From the NCBI RefSeq assembly GCF_963662255.1, contig NC_085059.1, positions 12,247,234 to 12,311,233 of the forward strand: 64,000 nt of DNA, written 5' to 3'. The position numbers and the translations under genes are program-made. Position 1 is the first letter of the stretch; each line of letters starts with the position of its first letter. Shown piece after piece: positions 1 through 11,195 of this stretch. The DNA is from Cinclus cinclus. Lineage: Eukaryota > Chordata > Aves > Passeriformes > Cinclidae. Under the pieces are notes generated by a model, which saw only the letters and a program-made list of their open reading frames with translations, did no database searches and was not told where the DNA came from.

Positions 1-3000
1 GCTGGTACTTTCCTGAATCCTGGCCTCAAGATCCCTTCATCCCTTTAAAAATCCACATTCCCATGTCACTGGCTAGCTGTTATATTATCCCTTTTTAGTT
101 GTAAGATTTCATAGGTGGGCATGCAAAAGAATTGGAAACCTGACAGTTGAATTTGCCTCTCCCAGTAGAGAGACAATTCTGTGTATGAAATGAAAACAAC
201 ACAATGCTCTTTTACAATCTACTAACATTACTCATGTTTAATTTTAATTAACACAGATCTTGTGAAGGACAGGAAAAGAGCATCATTAAAACACCACTGT
301 AGTGGTAATGTCTGTGGGGACAACACTGATTAATTTTCCACACAGTTTAATTATTATTACAATTATTATTGCCAATGTACACTCCTAAAATATCTAGAAG
401 ATGAACAGATTTAATAAATTTTACAAAAACCTCATATGAGAATGAATAGGGATTTTAGCAATAAGCACAAAACAAAAGGACAAATTTTGTAGAAGATCTA
501 GCAGCCACCTGGGATCATCTGGAACACGCACAGGGCACTTTTGGAACAGAAAGACATGCTGTTGTATGGTCTCTGCCTTCAGGAAAATTGGTATCTCCCA
601 AGAATATTGTACTACTTGTGTGAAGAAGGGAAAAAAACCTGCAATGTTTTGGCCTTTTGGAGAAAAAGAAAATATGTTCTTACTTCAGTCCCTGTTTTTC
701 AATAGTTAAGTACACCAACTACAAACCCTTTCAGTTATTTTTAAAAAGCTTATGTGGAGAATATGCAGACAATTATTAAGTCGTTTGTCTGTTGCAACAG
801 AAGATTAGAAAGGGGTTTGATCTTCACTCAGGCAAGGACATTGTCTTTACTCATAAAACCTTTCCTTTGAACACACAGGGGTTCCTAAAGTGGTTTGCAC
901 CCCCACTCCTGCCCCCTTAAACCCTAAGAGAGATTTTTCCTGGGGACTTTCCCATACATCATCCAGTCAGGAGGGCAGTGGTTGCTCCCCTCCTCTTCCC
1001 CACCACTGTAAATCCCCTTGTGGGCTGAACAGTGGTTCACAAGCTCCAGGGTTCCCCTGGGATCCAAGAGGTCTGCTTGCTTCCTGGATAGACCTTTTTC
1101 TCCAGATGCTCCCTACAGCTTCAGTGTTGCAGCTGCCCAGCCCTTCGGAGCCGAGGCAGAGGCTGCTCCTTGGACCTCCTGGGCTTTCTCTTCCCACTCC
1201 AGGATGGAAAGACAATACAGGCTCACATGTGGTATGGTGTAAAAACAGACACATCTCTTGGGAATTCCTTCGGGGAAGCTTTCAGGAATATGAAAAACCT
1301 AAAGAATATAACCCCGCAGCAAAACAAACTCAACGCAGTGATTTATAAACTGATTTTGGAATTCTTCTGTATTTCTTGGCTGTTTTCAAGAAAATCATTC
1401 AATAATATATATTAATGATAATAACTTAACTCGATTATGTTTTTAACTAGTGATATTCAGCAGCCAAAACATGAAGGGTAAGATTTATACAATTAGTTAT
1501 TTATTAGTGCTGAAATTGTAATGCGTAAGACTCTCTTCCCATTACTGGAATACTTAAATGGAATGGTATTTTTCCTTTTTGATAGTATCTGCCTTGGTGT
1601 ATGCTTCACTTCATAAACAGGGACACATCAAAGACTTTACATTACTGTAAAAACTCTGAAATATAATTCAGTGCTTCTATATGGCTGTTTTCCTAGGATT
1701 TTCAGAATATGGAACTTATTTTCATTTTTGAATTTCTTAAAGGTCTTAGCACCCCTTCCTTTTTAGTAATCTTCTTTGTGTTTGCTGTGCACTACAGTTC
1801 TCCTAATAAAAGAAAATACTCATTTTCTCCCATTTTACAAGCTTTTAAAAGAACACCAGACTCCAGTGACTTGGTAAACCTCCTTTTTTTACCCAAAGCT
1901 TAAAAAAAGGGAATAGATAACTTGGGAATGTATGGCATTCTTATTTGCCTTGAAAGCCTTTGATTTGACAGTATTTGCAACCACATTTTGTATTCAGTGC
2001 TTCAAGACAAGCAGTAACTGGGTTTGCTTATCTGGGGCACTGCAGCTCCTTAGTGGGAATGACTCTCTTTACATAAAATCCAACCAAAGTGTACCTTTGC
2101 TCTCATTCTTTAATTGCACACAGAAAGCTAAGGAATACTGGCTGTCTTTTTGTAAATGTGGGGGCAATAGTATATTTTAAATTCAATTTTAATGTCTTTA
2201 TCTGGTGTCTTTGTGGGCAAGATCTTTTGCTGGGCCTGAAGGGGGAATATTTTGTCACAGTAATGATATTACTCATAATACCAAAGTTTCAGTTTTTTTC
2301 TTCAAATTCATTTGTCCATTCTACTTAGAGCTTTGCAATTCTTTAAAATGACCGCAGAGAATTCTGAATTAGGTCCTAAAATGCTTCAAATTGACTGAAA
2401 ATTCAGTATCAAGAAAAAAGAGACACCACAGGCTAGCCAAAAATTCTAGAAAATCAAGTGACTAAATGATATAAAAAGTACATTTTCTATTGTCAAAAAT
2501 CTGTTTAAGAAATTTCTAAAACCTCTCCATTATTTCGTCACTTGAGTGTTTGATTTCTTCAATCTAAAACAAGTAATTTCAAAACATGGGAGTTGCTGAT
2601 TATTTTCACAGAGTGATTTCATCCAGCCCTGTATTTCAAAGTCTTAGGCTGCCTTTAGCTGATTATATTTCTTATTTATTCTGCATGTAGAAACCCCCAA
2701 TAACCAAATAATTTTAACTTTTATTGCAAAAAATGTGAAGAGGTTTTGAGCTAAGAAAATGTGTTTTCTCTGCATCAGCAGAAATAACAGGCATAGAAAC
2801 AGCTGAAATATCAGTGGTGGATCATAAGTCCCTTCTTATGTTAGTCTGTGCAGCTGAACTGTATGATAACAGCTTGTTAGGCTGTAGGTTTTAATTTAAA
2901 TGACTATTGAGTAAAACATAATTCATGCTGCTGCTCACCCTTAAAACAGGAAATAATATACCCATTTAACTTCATCACAATTTATATTACATGTGCATAT

Positions 3001-3281
3001 TTCTAAACAAGTGCTGTAGATGGAGAGTTTGGTAGCAATAATATTTATGAATTACACTTTTAGTTAGCAAAGGAAAATGTGTGACCTCTTACATTTTGTT
3101 TGACATTTGAATTTGGTATCCCATATATGTGACATGGGTGATGGATGCTTATTAACACAGTGTATAAACAGGAAATGCTTCTAAGCTGACCATTTATTAG
3201 TGTAGTATGTGTTCAATCTGAAATTTGAATTTCAGCTGCAGTATTGTTCTCTGATGACTGCAGAGCTGAAATAAAGGCTGG
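1..3281. other. Intergenic, no gene seen
   Basis: AT-rich unique sequence. Short ORFs occur on both strands (longest 152 codons at 890-1348) but have no recognisable domain or repeat. Homeobox-type TAAT cores are frequent, as expected from the base composition. Confidence 0.7.
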
Positions 3282-3338
3282 TTTTTTTTGTTTTTGTTTT
3301 TTTTTTTTTTTTTTTTTTGTTTTTGTTTTTGTTTTTTT
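3282..3338 (-). repeat. T-tract with TTTTTG units (poly-A on the minus strand)
   Basis: About 57 bases of almost pure T with a few G interruptions. It may be a plain simple repeat or the A-tail of an old retroposed copy on the minus strand. No body of a known element could be identified beside it. Confidence 0.85.
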
Positions 3339-4877
3339 GGTGTGTGTTTGCTTTTCTGTACAGAACGGACAGATTTAAGAGTGTAAATTTTGTATCCAAA
3401 TCAATCTTCCCTATCCAACCCGAGTAAGTGTATGAACACAAAGACTTTTTTTTTGAAGTGTTAAAAACAGGCATAGGAAACGTTTCAAGTGAAAGGATTT
3501 TGTAGAATTCATAGCGGATTTTCCTGGTTAAATAAATAAATATATGCACCCACATTCTTCTCTGTGTCCTGACGTATGCACTGAGCCATTTCCCCTTTAC
3601 TTCATTACTGCAGAAAGGCAGGGAAGCTCCATTCCTTCCCCAGGAGTCTGACAGCTGATCCAGTTTGGATCTGTCCTCCAGGACTGGAGACATCATAATT
3701 TTTCACTCACACTTAATTGTTCTTTCTAAAGAACCCACCCTTACATTCCTGACAAATATCTGAAAAGCTTTGTCAGTGAAAGTTTCAACACTTCATCTTA
3801 TCAAAGCAGAAGTAAAAAACTCCACATATTTAGAAGGTTTCTCCCAGCAAAGAACAAGGATATAGTTTTTTTTATAAAAAGAAGCCTGTCCTCTCCACTT
3901 TTCATGATGATTTACTGGAGGAAATACATAGAATAATACAGAGACTCTGTTTCCCTTTCTGTATCCTATTTAAAATGAGCCCTCAAGAAAGGGAACATGT
4001 ATCTAGTTTTCCTAAGTACAGCCTTAATATTCCAAAGCATTTGGATAAAATTTATTTGTTTAACAAAATAACTATGATGACATGGTAAAGTGACTCAAAG
4101 GGAAGATTTTATTTTAAATATCTCTGTCCAAAGAGTTCTCCTGTATCGTACAGTGTAGGCCAGGCAGATTATCATCTATGTAAAAAATCAGTAGAGAACT
4201 TCCAGCTAGCCATTAAAAGTAGCAGGTATGAGACCATCTCAAGTGTTACTGCTAATGTTCAATGCCTTTACTGAATACACAGCTTTCCACAGTGCAGGAC
4301 CCAAGCACAGGAAGGTTAGCAACCTGGAAATTGAAACTGGCAGATCTTTAATCTAACATTCTGCTTTCCAGTGGAAAAAAGCAACGTCTTTATAGATGAG
4401 AGTCAAAGGTTAAATTTAGTTTGTATCAAATTACAAAAATATGCTTTTGGTGAGGTTACATTCTCATGCTCAGAGCAATTCAAACTGTAATGAAAGCAAA
4501 CATTGAAAGAGATAATCCCATTAAAGATGAACTATTCACTTTAACCTCAAATATTTGGTAACTAAAATAAAGCCATCCTAGTAGGAGGATGAAGTTCAGT
4601 TCTTAAGGGAAACTGGAACTCAATATTATACCTCAGACTGCACAAGAAAAAAAAAAACCAAAACAAAACAGCTCTCCTGTTTCTAAAATAAAATGTTATT
4701 TGGGGGGAACAAATTAATTCATGTTCTTCTCTTGAGGTCTACACAAAACAGTGGTGACCTTTCTGGCAGTGTGTGCTTGTACAGTGCAGGGTAAACCATG
4801 CTTTTCTCCAAGCAGCATCTTGTGCAGGCACAGGAACCCCAGGCTGTGCTGCTGACAGTGGGGAGTGAGGAACAGGG
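3339..4877. other. Intergenic, no gene seen
   Basis: Unique AT-rich sequence between the T-tract and the GGAT array. It contains only a short A-run with CAAAA units near 4647-4670. Confidence 0.7.
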
Positions 4878-5606
4878 GGATGGACAGACGGGTGGATGGG
4901 TGGATGGGTGGATGGATGGATGGATGGATGGACGGACGGACGGATGGATGGATGGATGGACGGACGGATGGATGGATGGATGGATGGATGGATGGATGGA
5001 TGGACGGATGGACAGACGGATGGATGGATGGGTGGATGGATGGATGGATGGATGGATGGACGGATGGACGGACGGACGGATGGACAGACGGATGGATGGA
5101 TGGATGGATGGATGGATGGATGGATGGGTGGGTGGGTGGATGGATGGATGGATGGATGGATGGATGGATGGATGGACGGATGGACAGACGGATGGATGGA
5201 TGGATGGATAGATGGATGGACGGATGGACAGACGGATGGATGGATGGATGGATGGATGGATGGATGGATGGATGGATGGATGGATGGACGGATGGAGAGA
5301 CGGATGGATGGATGGATGGATGGATGGATGGATGGATGGATGGATGGATGGATGGAAGGATGGATGGATGGATGGACGGATGGACAGACGGATGGATGGA
5401 TGGATGGATAGATGGATGGACGGATGGACAGACGGATGGATGGATGGATGGATGGATGGATGGATGGATGGATGGATGGATGGATGGATGGATGGACGGA
5501 TGGAGAGACGGATGGATGGATGGATGGATGGATGGATGGATGGATGGATGGCTGGATGGATGGATGGATGGATGGATGGATGGATGGATGGAAGGATGGA
5601 TGGATG
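4878..5606. repeat. GGAT tetranucleotide array (~729 bp) with higher-order structure
   Basis: Almost the whole stretch is (GGAT)n on the plus strand, with recurrent variant units GGAC, GACA, GAGA, GATA, GGTG and GAAG. Variant blocks recur in order: the block with GGACAGACGG, GGATAGATGG and GGACAGACGG at 5171-5235 reappears exactly 200 bp later at 5371-5435. The GGAGAGACGG block recurs at 208 bp and the GGAAGG variant at 236 bp, all multiples of four. This indicates segmental duplication inside a microsatellite followed by slippage. Because four is prime to three, every frame reads as a stop-free cycle (Met-Asp-Gly-Trp on plus, Ile-His-Pro-Ser on minus), which produces long spurious ORFs on both strands. 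Confidence 0.97.
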
Positions 5607-8487
5607 TCTGCTCTGGGAAGTGGCTCGGAGTCACGGGAGGCATTCCCCTGCACAGCTCTGTGCCTGCTCCTCCCAAAACTACCGGCACTGGGATGTCCCC
5701 TCAGCAGTGCAGCTGGTTTCTGAGAGGGAACAAATTCTGATAAAAACCTCGAGCTTCAACTCAGAATAAAATCTGAACGACCTTGATTTCAGCCTCACCA
5801 CACTGTCCCCTGAGCCACCTCAGCCTGGCACAAAGAGGGAGCACAGTGGGACCCCTAACCTGGGGCTTGACCTGAGTACTCAGTGTGGTTTGGAGGTCCT
5901 GATAGTTTCAGATTATCCACCTCTCTGAACAAAAAGGGGAGCAAGAAATATTTATAAAGCCCCATTGCTAAAGAATTGAGCTCTTTAATATAACGTGACA
6001 AAGCTTTGACTTTCAAGAAATACCAAAAAACATCTTTAATCCCTGAACTTCTGATACCCCATTGAAAACTCACCCATAAATGCAGCCACAGCCAGAGTCT
6101 TTCTCAATTCCCCAGAGGCCTGGATGATGATTTAAAGAATTTGGGAAGAATCTCATATTCTTTCATTTTACAACTTAAAATAGACTGAAAAAGATTTTTT
6201 TAAAGGTTAAGAAAAAATATCGTAGACTGATGTTTCTTTTTTATGCCAAGTTTCAGCCTGGAGAAAATTTTATGGCTGAGTTCTAATCCACTGCAACCCC
6301 TGGTTTATAACAGAAATGCTGACACAATGATAACTGAAGCATTACGAATGCTGGCGCTATGATATTTATTGCTCCCTAGTGCCAGCTGGGGTTAATCCTT
6401 ATTAAATGCATTTATTTTCTGGCCTGGTGGAGAACAGATCACTCAGTGATCAGGCAGAGTTTGGGTCCCTCGTAGCGTTAATGGGAGATATCACTGAAGA
6501 CACAGTAAGTGAGGAGTCTTTAAGAGGGCTACTGAAGGTGTTTTTGGGGATTAAGTGGCCTTCTCTGGGGGCTTGAGCTCAAATCCAGAGTGTCTGTGCT
6601 GAGAAGTGTCTTTGCAGCAATGGAACAGTACATGCTGGGAGTTTTGTTCTTTTTAGTGTCAAGGAATGGTATGAAAGGAAATGTGACGTGGTCATGTATC
6701 TGCACAGTCAGCAGTGGAACAGATCCCACTGATTAATAATTATCAATCTCCCAGGTGATATCCCACTGGGATATCCAGTTGTGAACCCAAATATCCCAAA
6801 TCCATTGCCACTGAACTGTCCTCTTCAATGGTGTTGGAATGGAATGGAGGAATGACAAGATCCCTGTTCAATAAACACCAACTTACTCTTTCAATACTAC
6901 CCGAGAAAGTGAAAACTACAGCTTAATTTTATTCACGAGTTTTTCACATCCCACCCTCACACACATTTATATTTTAGCAACAAAGGAACTGAAAATCTCC
7001 AACAATTTCGCCGTAAAGCAATGTGAGACTATCGATAAATTTTTCCCAGAGATTTACACACTATCATGGAGCTTGCTGTATTTATATGGAAAACTGGACA
7101 AACATGAAGGAAAGTTGTAGATTCATTTTAGAAGAGACTAGGATACAGTGGACATTTTTGCATTTTTCTCTTGCTCTGGGTTCTTCAGAATGAGCCTCAG
7201 CTCACCTGCCAAGCCCTCAGCCTGCAGACCTAAAGCAATGGGAGCTGCTTGCTATGAAAAAAAATCTTAGGACCAAAGGAGTGAGCATGTGTGCAAAGTT
7301 CACCATGAGTTCAGTGAATGATCATAGTTTCCCCAAAATAATAAATACTTCTATAATTTATAAATGCCTTGAAAGGCTGAGATATGTGGGGGATGCAGAA
7401 TCGAAGTGGCTTGACAGGATAGAGACAAAGGAATGAGCCAGAGAGTGAACTGACTAGTAAAATTCCTCGCCTCTGATTTGTTTCTTTTAGAACTTGTCCC
7501 TAGAGAAAAGGCTGCACTTTCTAAAGAGGCTTAAAAAATCAAAAGAAATCCTGTGGGCTTGTGAACAGCCAAGAAGAATTTTAGGAACCTTCAATTTAAA
7601 TGCAGAGCCAAAGAGTAATATTCAAGATTTTCTGGTCTCTATTTGATAATCATTTTTAGAAATATGAGCAATGAGATGGGGAGAAAAGTCAGGCTTTTTA
7701 TAAAAAGATTAAAATCAGAGATATGTTTTCTTCATTTCAAGGCAATGTTCTGCCTTGTTACATTCAAACTTTCTAGTAAAAGAGAACCAAAGTAATTTTC
7801 ATCAGAACTACTTAAAAGAAAAACAAGGAATGTTCAAGAGAACAGAAAGCCATGCTTTCAGTATTAGGAAAAATATGGATGTTTTTATTAAAAAGTAATT
7901 TTGAAAGAAGTGGGGCCAATGCATTTTCCCTTGATATTCAGAGAAGCTGGAAATCAAAATTAAAATAGCTTTATTTTTGTTTAAAATTTCCACAGGGCAA
8001 AATGCAATGTCATGACCTTGTCTAACAGACGGAAAATAGAAAAAAATGTTCATGTGAAGAAAACAGCCACTGGAACATTCAGGAAAGTGCCTTTAAGAGG
8101 CAAAAAATACTCATTTTCATTTACCTTCTGTTAGATACAAAGGTTTTGTACTCCAGGGAGCTCCAGGGAAGCAGGACAGGCCAATCACAGGGCTGCAAAT
8201 TCTGAGTGACCCCAAAGCCCAGGAATTTTTAATGGGAGTTGGGAGGGGTGAGTGCATGGCAGAGCGAGTTAGAATCAACAGGATGGAGCTGTGGAAGGAC
8301 AGGCAGGGCCTGGCAGACATTGCTGCTTCACCCCAGTGCTGTCCACTGCCCCAGCCAAAGGAAAAAAAGGTTTGGGGAAAGATGGGCAATATGCACTTGA
8401 CAAAACTGCTGGCACAGAGAAATTATTAACAAGGGAAAAGGACAATATTAAATCCAATTGAAATATTTGCAAGGATGTCAGAAGCTT
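5607..8487. other. Intergenic, possible conserved element near 6290-6510
   Basis: Unique sequence without a recognisable gene. The sub-stretch 6290-6510 is compositionally more balanced than its flanks and includes a GGGGTTAATCC (PITX/OTX-type TAATCC core) and a perfect 7+1+7 palindrome at 6437-6451. A perfect 9+1+9 palindrome is at 6757-6775. Regulatory function is speculative. Confidence 0.5.
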
Positions 8488-8545
8488 TCATAGAATCATT
8501 GAGGTTAGAAAAGATCTCCAAGATCATCAAGTCCAACCTTTCATG
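8488..8545 (-). mobile_element. CR1 LINE 3'-end fragment
   Basis: The stretch begins TCATAGAATCATTGAGG and continues GTTAGAAAAGATCTCCAAG, then ATCATCAAGTCCAACC. This is the reverse complement of the 3' end of avian CR1 elements, so the copy lies on the minus strand. Only the tail is recognisable; no ORF remains. Confidence 0.85.
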
Positions 8546-9794
8546 GCATTCTCTGCAGAATGGAGGGGAAACTTCAGACGTTCTTGTCTTGTAGGGCTGC
8601 TTAGCCTCCCTTGACTGCTCATTTTTTCTTTGCCATCATCTTGAAGAAGGATTGAGCTCTACAAATGGAAGAAATGTTTTCTCTCCCATTAGCCATTTGA
8701 TACAGAGAGAGATTCTCACAGAAATCAAGCACAGCCTCTTATCAACTGCTCTACCAGCACAGACTGGTCCAACACAGCTTTGTGCATCTTTGAAGTTCTC
8801 AGTTTAAGTGAGCCAGGTCTTTTTATAAGGTTCCATGTGAAATTGTCAGAAGAATGAAACCATTTGCAGATGGTGGTGTGATCAAGATGGTACAATATCT
8901 CACTTGTGTTTACCCCCTTTTCCTTGGGAACAAAAGAAAAGGAAGAGGGAGAAAGGGGAAAATAAAAGTAAAAGCAGTGGAAGAACAGAGAAATTCCAAC
9001 AAACAAAATTGTTTTGAGAAATCAGTGTTGAAGGAGTTAGTGAGATCTCTGGCAAAACCACCAGGACCCCAAAGACAAGCAACTGCTGCAATATTTATTA
9101 CTTTTCTTTCATGAAACCTCTGACATCAAGGACTTTTATAGTGACTGATTTTTATCAGAGTAATGCTGGAGGAACTGGAAGTGACAGATGATTTTCTTGG
9201 ACATGAAACCTGTGCGTAATGACATGAGAAAGAAGACATTAAAAAGTCTGCCCTGAAGCAGCTTAATGTGGCCCTGGAGAGCAGAGCTGTTATCACAGCT
9301 TACTGATGCACAGCATCAGTAAGTCACAGTAAGAGGGGCTGTTAAAAGAAATGGATCCTGAAGTCACACAGCTCAGCATGGGAAAGATTTCCTGAGTTGT
9401 GGTCCCTTACAACAGCCTTGTGGAGGCTGGGGCTGGCAGGAGGAAATCAAGCAGAGGGATGTACCTCCAGAAATGAAATAGAAACTGGCTTTATTGTGTC
9501 ACATCTGTCCCCTGCACTGCAGCACTGGAAGATCACACGCAGCAACAATAAATGTGACGAGCTTGACACATGTTTCTGGGGTTGTGGCTGGGTTCCAGAA
9601 CAGCAATGGTATCAGAAGCTTGTGTGTGGACAACTTTTCAAATGTAGGAGCATCTAGGATTGTGTGAATATAGAAAAGCTGGGGAATAATTGAACAGGTA
9701 GTCAAAGAGTTGTGGAGGATATTTTCAAAGGAAACTATTGATTAAAATATTAACCTCCCTTGCCCCAAATGCATAGGTCATTGAAATTGCTCTA
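8546..9794. other. Intergenic, no gene seen
   Basis: Unique sequence between two CR1 fragments. Short ORFs (up to 93 codons) show no recognisable domains. Confidence 0.65.
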
Positions 9795-9958
9795 AGTCCC
9801 ATTCAGCCTGGCTTTGAATGTTTCCAGGCATCCACAGCTGCTCTGGGCAATCTGTTGTGCCACTCTGTTTCACCACCTCACAGGGCACAATATCTGCCTA
9901 ACATCTAACCCAACCTGCCCTCTGTCAGTTTAAAGCCATTCCTCACTGTCCCTTGGGG
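9795..9958 (-). mobile_element. CR1 LINE fragment, internal 3' region
   Basis: Matches the reverse complement of the CR1 3' region by memory of the consensus: CCAGGCATCCACAGCTGCTC, then CTGGGCAATCTGTTG, CACCACCTCACAGGG and CTGTCAGTTTAAAGCCATTC. The copy is diverged and truncated at both ends. Confidence 0.8.
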
Positions 9959-11004
9959 GAGACATCTGTTCTGATTTTCTTTCCATCAGAAGGTTCCAGC
10001 TGAACATCAGCATGGAATCCCAGTGCTCTGCAACAGAACTGTTATTTCTAAACATAAGGGACAGCATGGCAGAAGATACCATAATCTTCTCTGGATATCT
10101 CAGTACATTTTCTGTGCGGTACAAACACATCTTTCTGCATTAATTACAGCTCAGGCAGTGTTATCATGCTTGCTTTCAGTGGAAATGTTGTGAGGCATAT
10201 AGTTGCTCTTTACACATTTTGGTGCAAAAAGGCAAAATCTTTTCAGACCCCAAACTATGTGTTTATTAAAATTAGATTTTGTTTAGACTTGTCTAAATAT
10301 TGGTTGTACATTTGGAAGTGGGGTTTATCCAAGGCATAAATCTTCCTGAATAAAATCAGAGCAAAATGCTTTATATTTACTTATATTGGAAGTGTAGAAG
10401 ATACCTTCCTGAATGATAAATACAACTCTTACTGGCACAATCAGACAAAGCCTTATGCTGGAATGTGCTGCAACTCCTTTTGTCTTTTTTGTTACATACA
10501 AAAAGAAAAATAAGGAACTGCTATTGAAACATCCATGTGTGAAGCCATTGGTGGGAATTTATAATTCATACAATCCACAGAATGTGGTAGGATTTCCAAG
10601 TACTGAATTGGCAGACATTTAGAGATGCTGTAAATTAACCCACACGTGAACCTGCCGACTCTGTCCTTTCTCTTCATTTCCTCGTTTCAGCTGAATTGAC
10701 AAGACAGGATTTCTCCATGGATCCTGGTACATTACATACACCTGTCAAGCAGAAGCTTCAAGTCAGCCCTGGGGAGCATCTTTAAAAGACAGTCCTGCAG
10801 TACCAATGAATTCTGCATTCACTGGCAGTCTGTTTTTTAAATAGGATCATAGGATTGAAGAACACACTGAACAAACCACTGCCATTTTCATGCCCATGCT
10901 CAGGGAAAAGAATGATAATACCTAGGGCTGGACCTGCACCTCCTCTTGCATACCCACAAATGAGGGTAGGTCTCAGCAGCAGAGGGAAGTGCCTTGTGTC
11001 AGAA
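9959..11004. other. Intergenic, no gene seen
   Basis: Unique sequence between CR1 copies of opposite orientation; no gene or RNA recognised. Confidence 0.65.
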
Positions 11005-11195
11005 TGGAGGGCAAGGAGAAGGCTGTCCAGAGGAGCTGTGGATACCACCCCCCTGGAAGGATTCAAGGCCAGGTTGGATGTGGCTTGGAGCAACCTGGGA
11101 TAGTGGAAGATGCTCCTACCCATGGCAGGGGGTTGGGGTGAGATGAGCATCAAGGTCTCTTCCTGCACAAACCGTTCTGAGACTGCATGATGAGG
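11005..11195 (+). mobile_element. CR1 LINE 3'-end fragment
   Basis: Plus-strand CR1 tail with AGAGGAGCTGTGGATACC, TTCAAGGCCAGGTTGGATG, TGGCTTGGAGCAACCTGGGA and CCCATGGCAGGGGGTTGG, ending near AAACCGTTCTGAGACTG. It is diverged and 5' truncated. Confidence 0.9.

Noticed and set aside
3282..3338. Processed pseudogene with an A-tail on the minus strand
   Set aside because: No coding similarity and no target-site duplication could be identified beside the tract.
4878..5606. CRISPR-like direct repeat pattern
   Set aside because: There are no unique spacers and the unit is 4 bp; the genome is eukaryotic. It is a microsatellite.
4714..5769. Long ORFs (up to 324 codons) on both strands, reading Met-Asp-Gly-Trp or Ile-His-Pro-Ser cycles
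   Set aside because: They are the GGAT array read in all frames. A tetranucleotide without a stop in its four-codon cycle is open in every frame; there is no independent sign of a gene.
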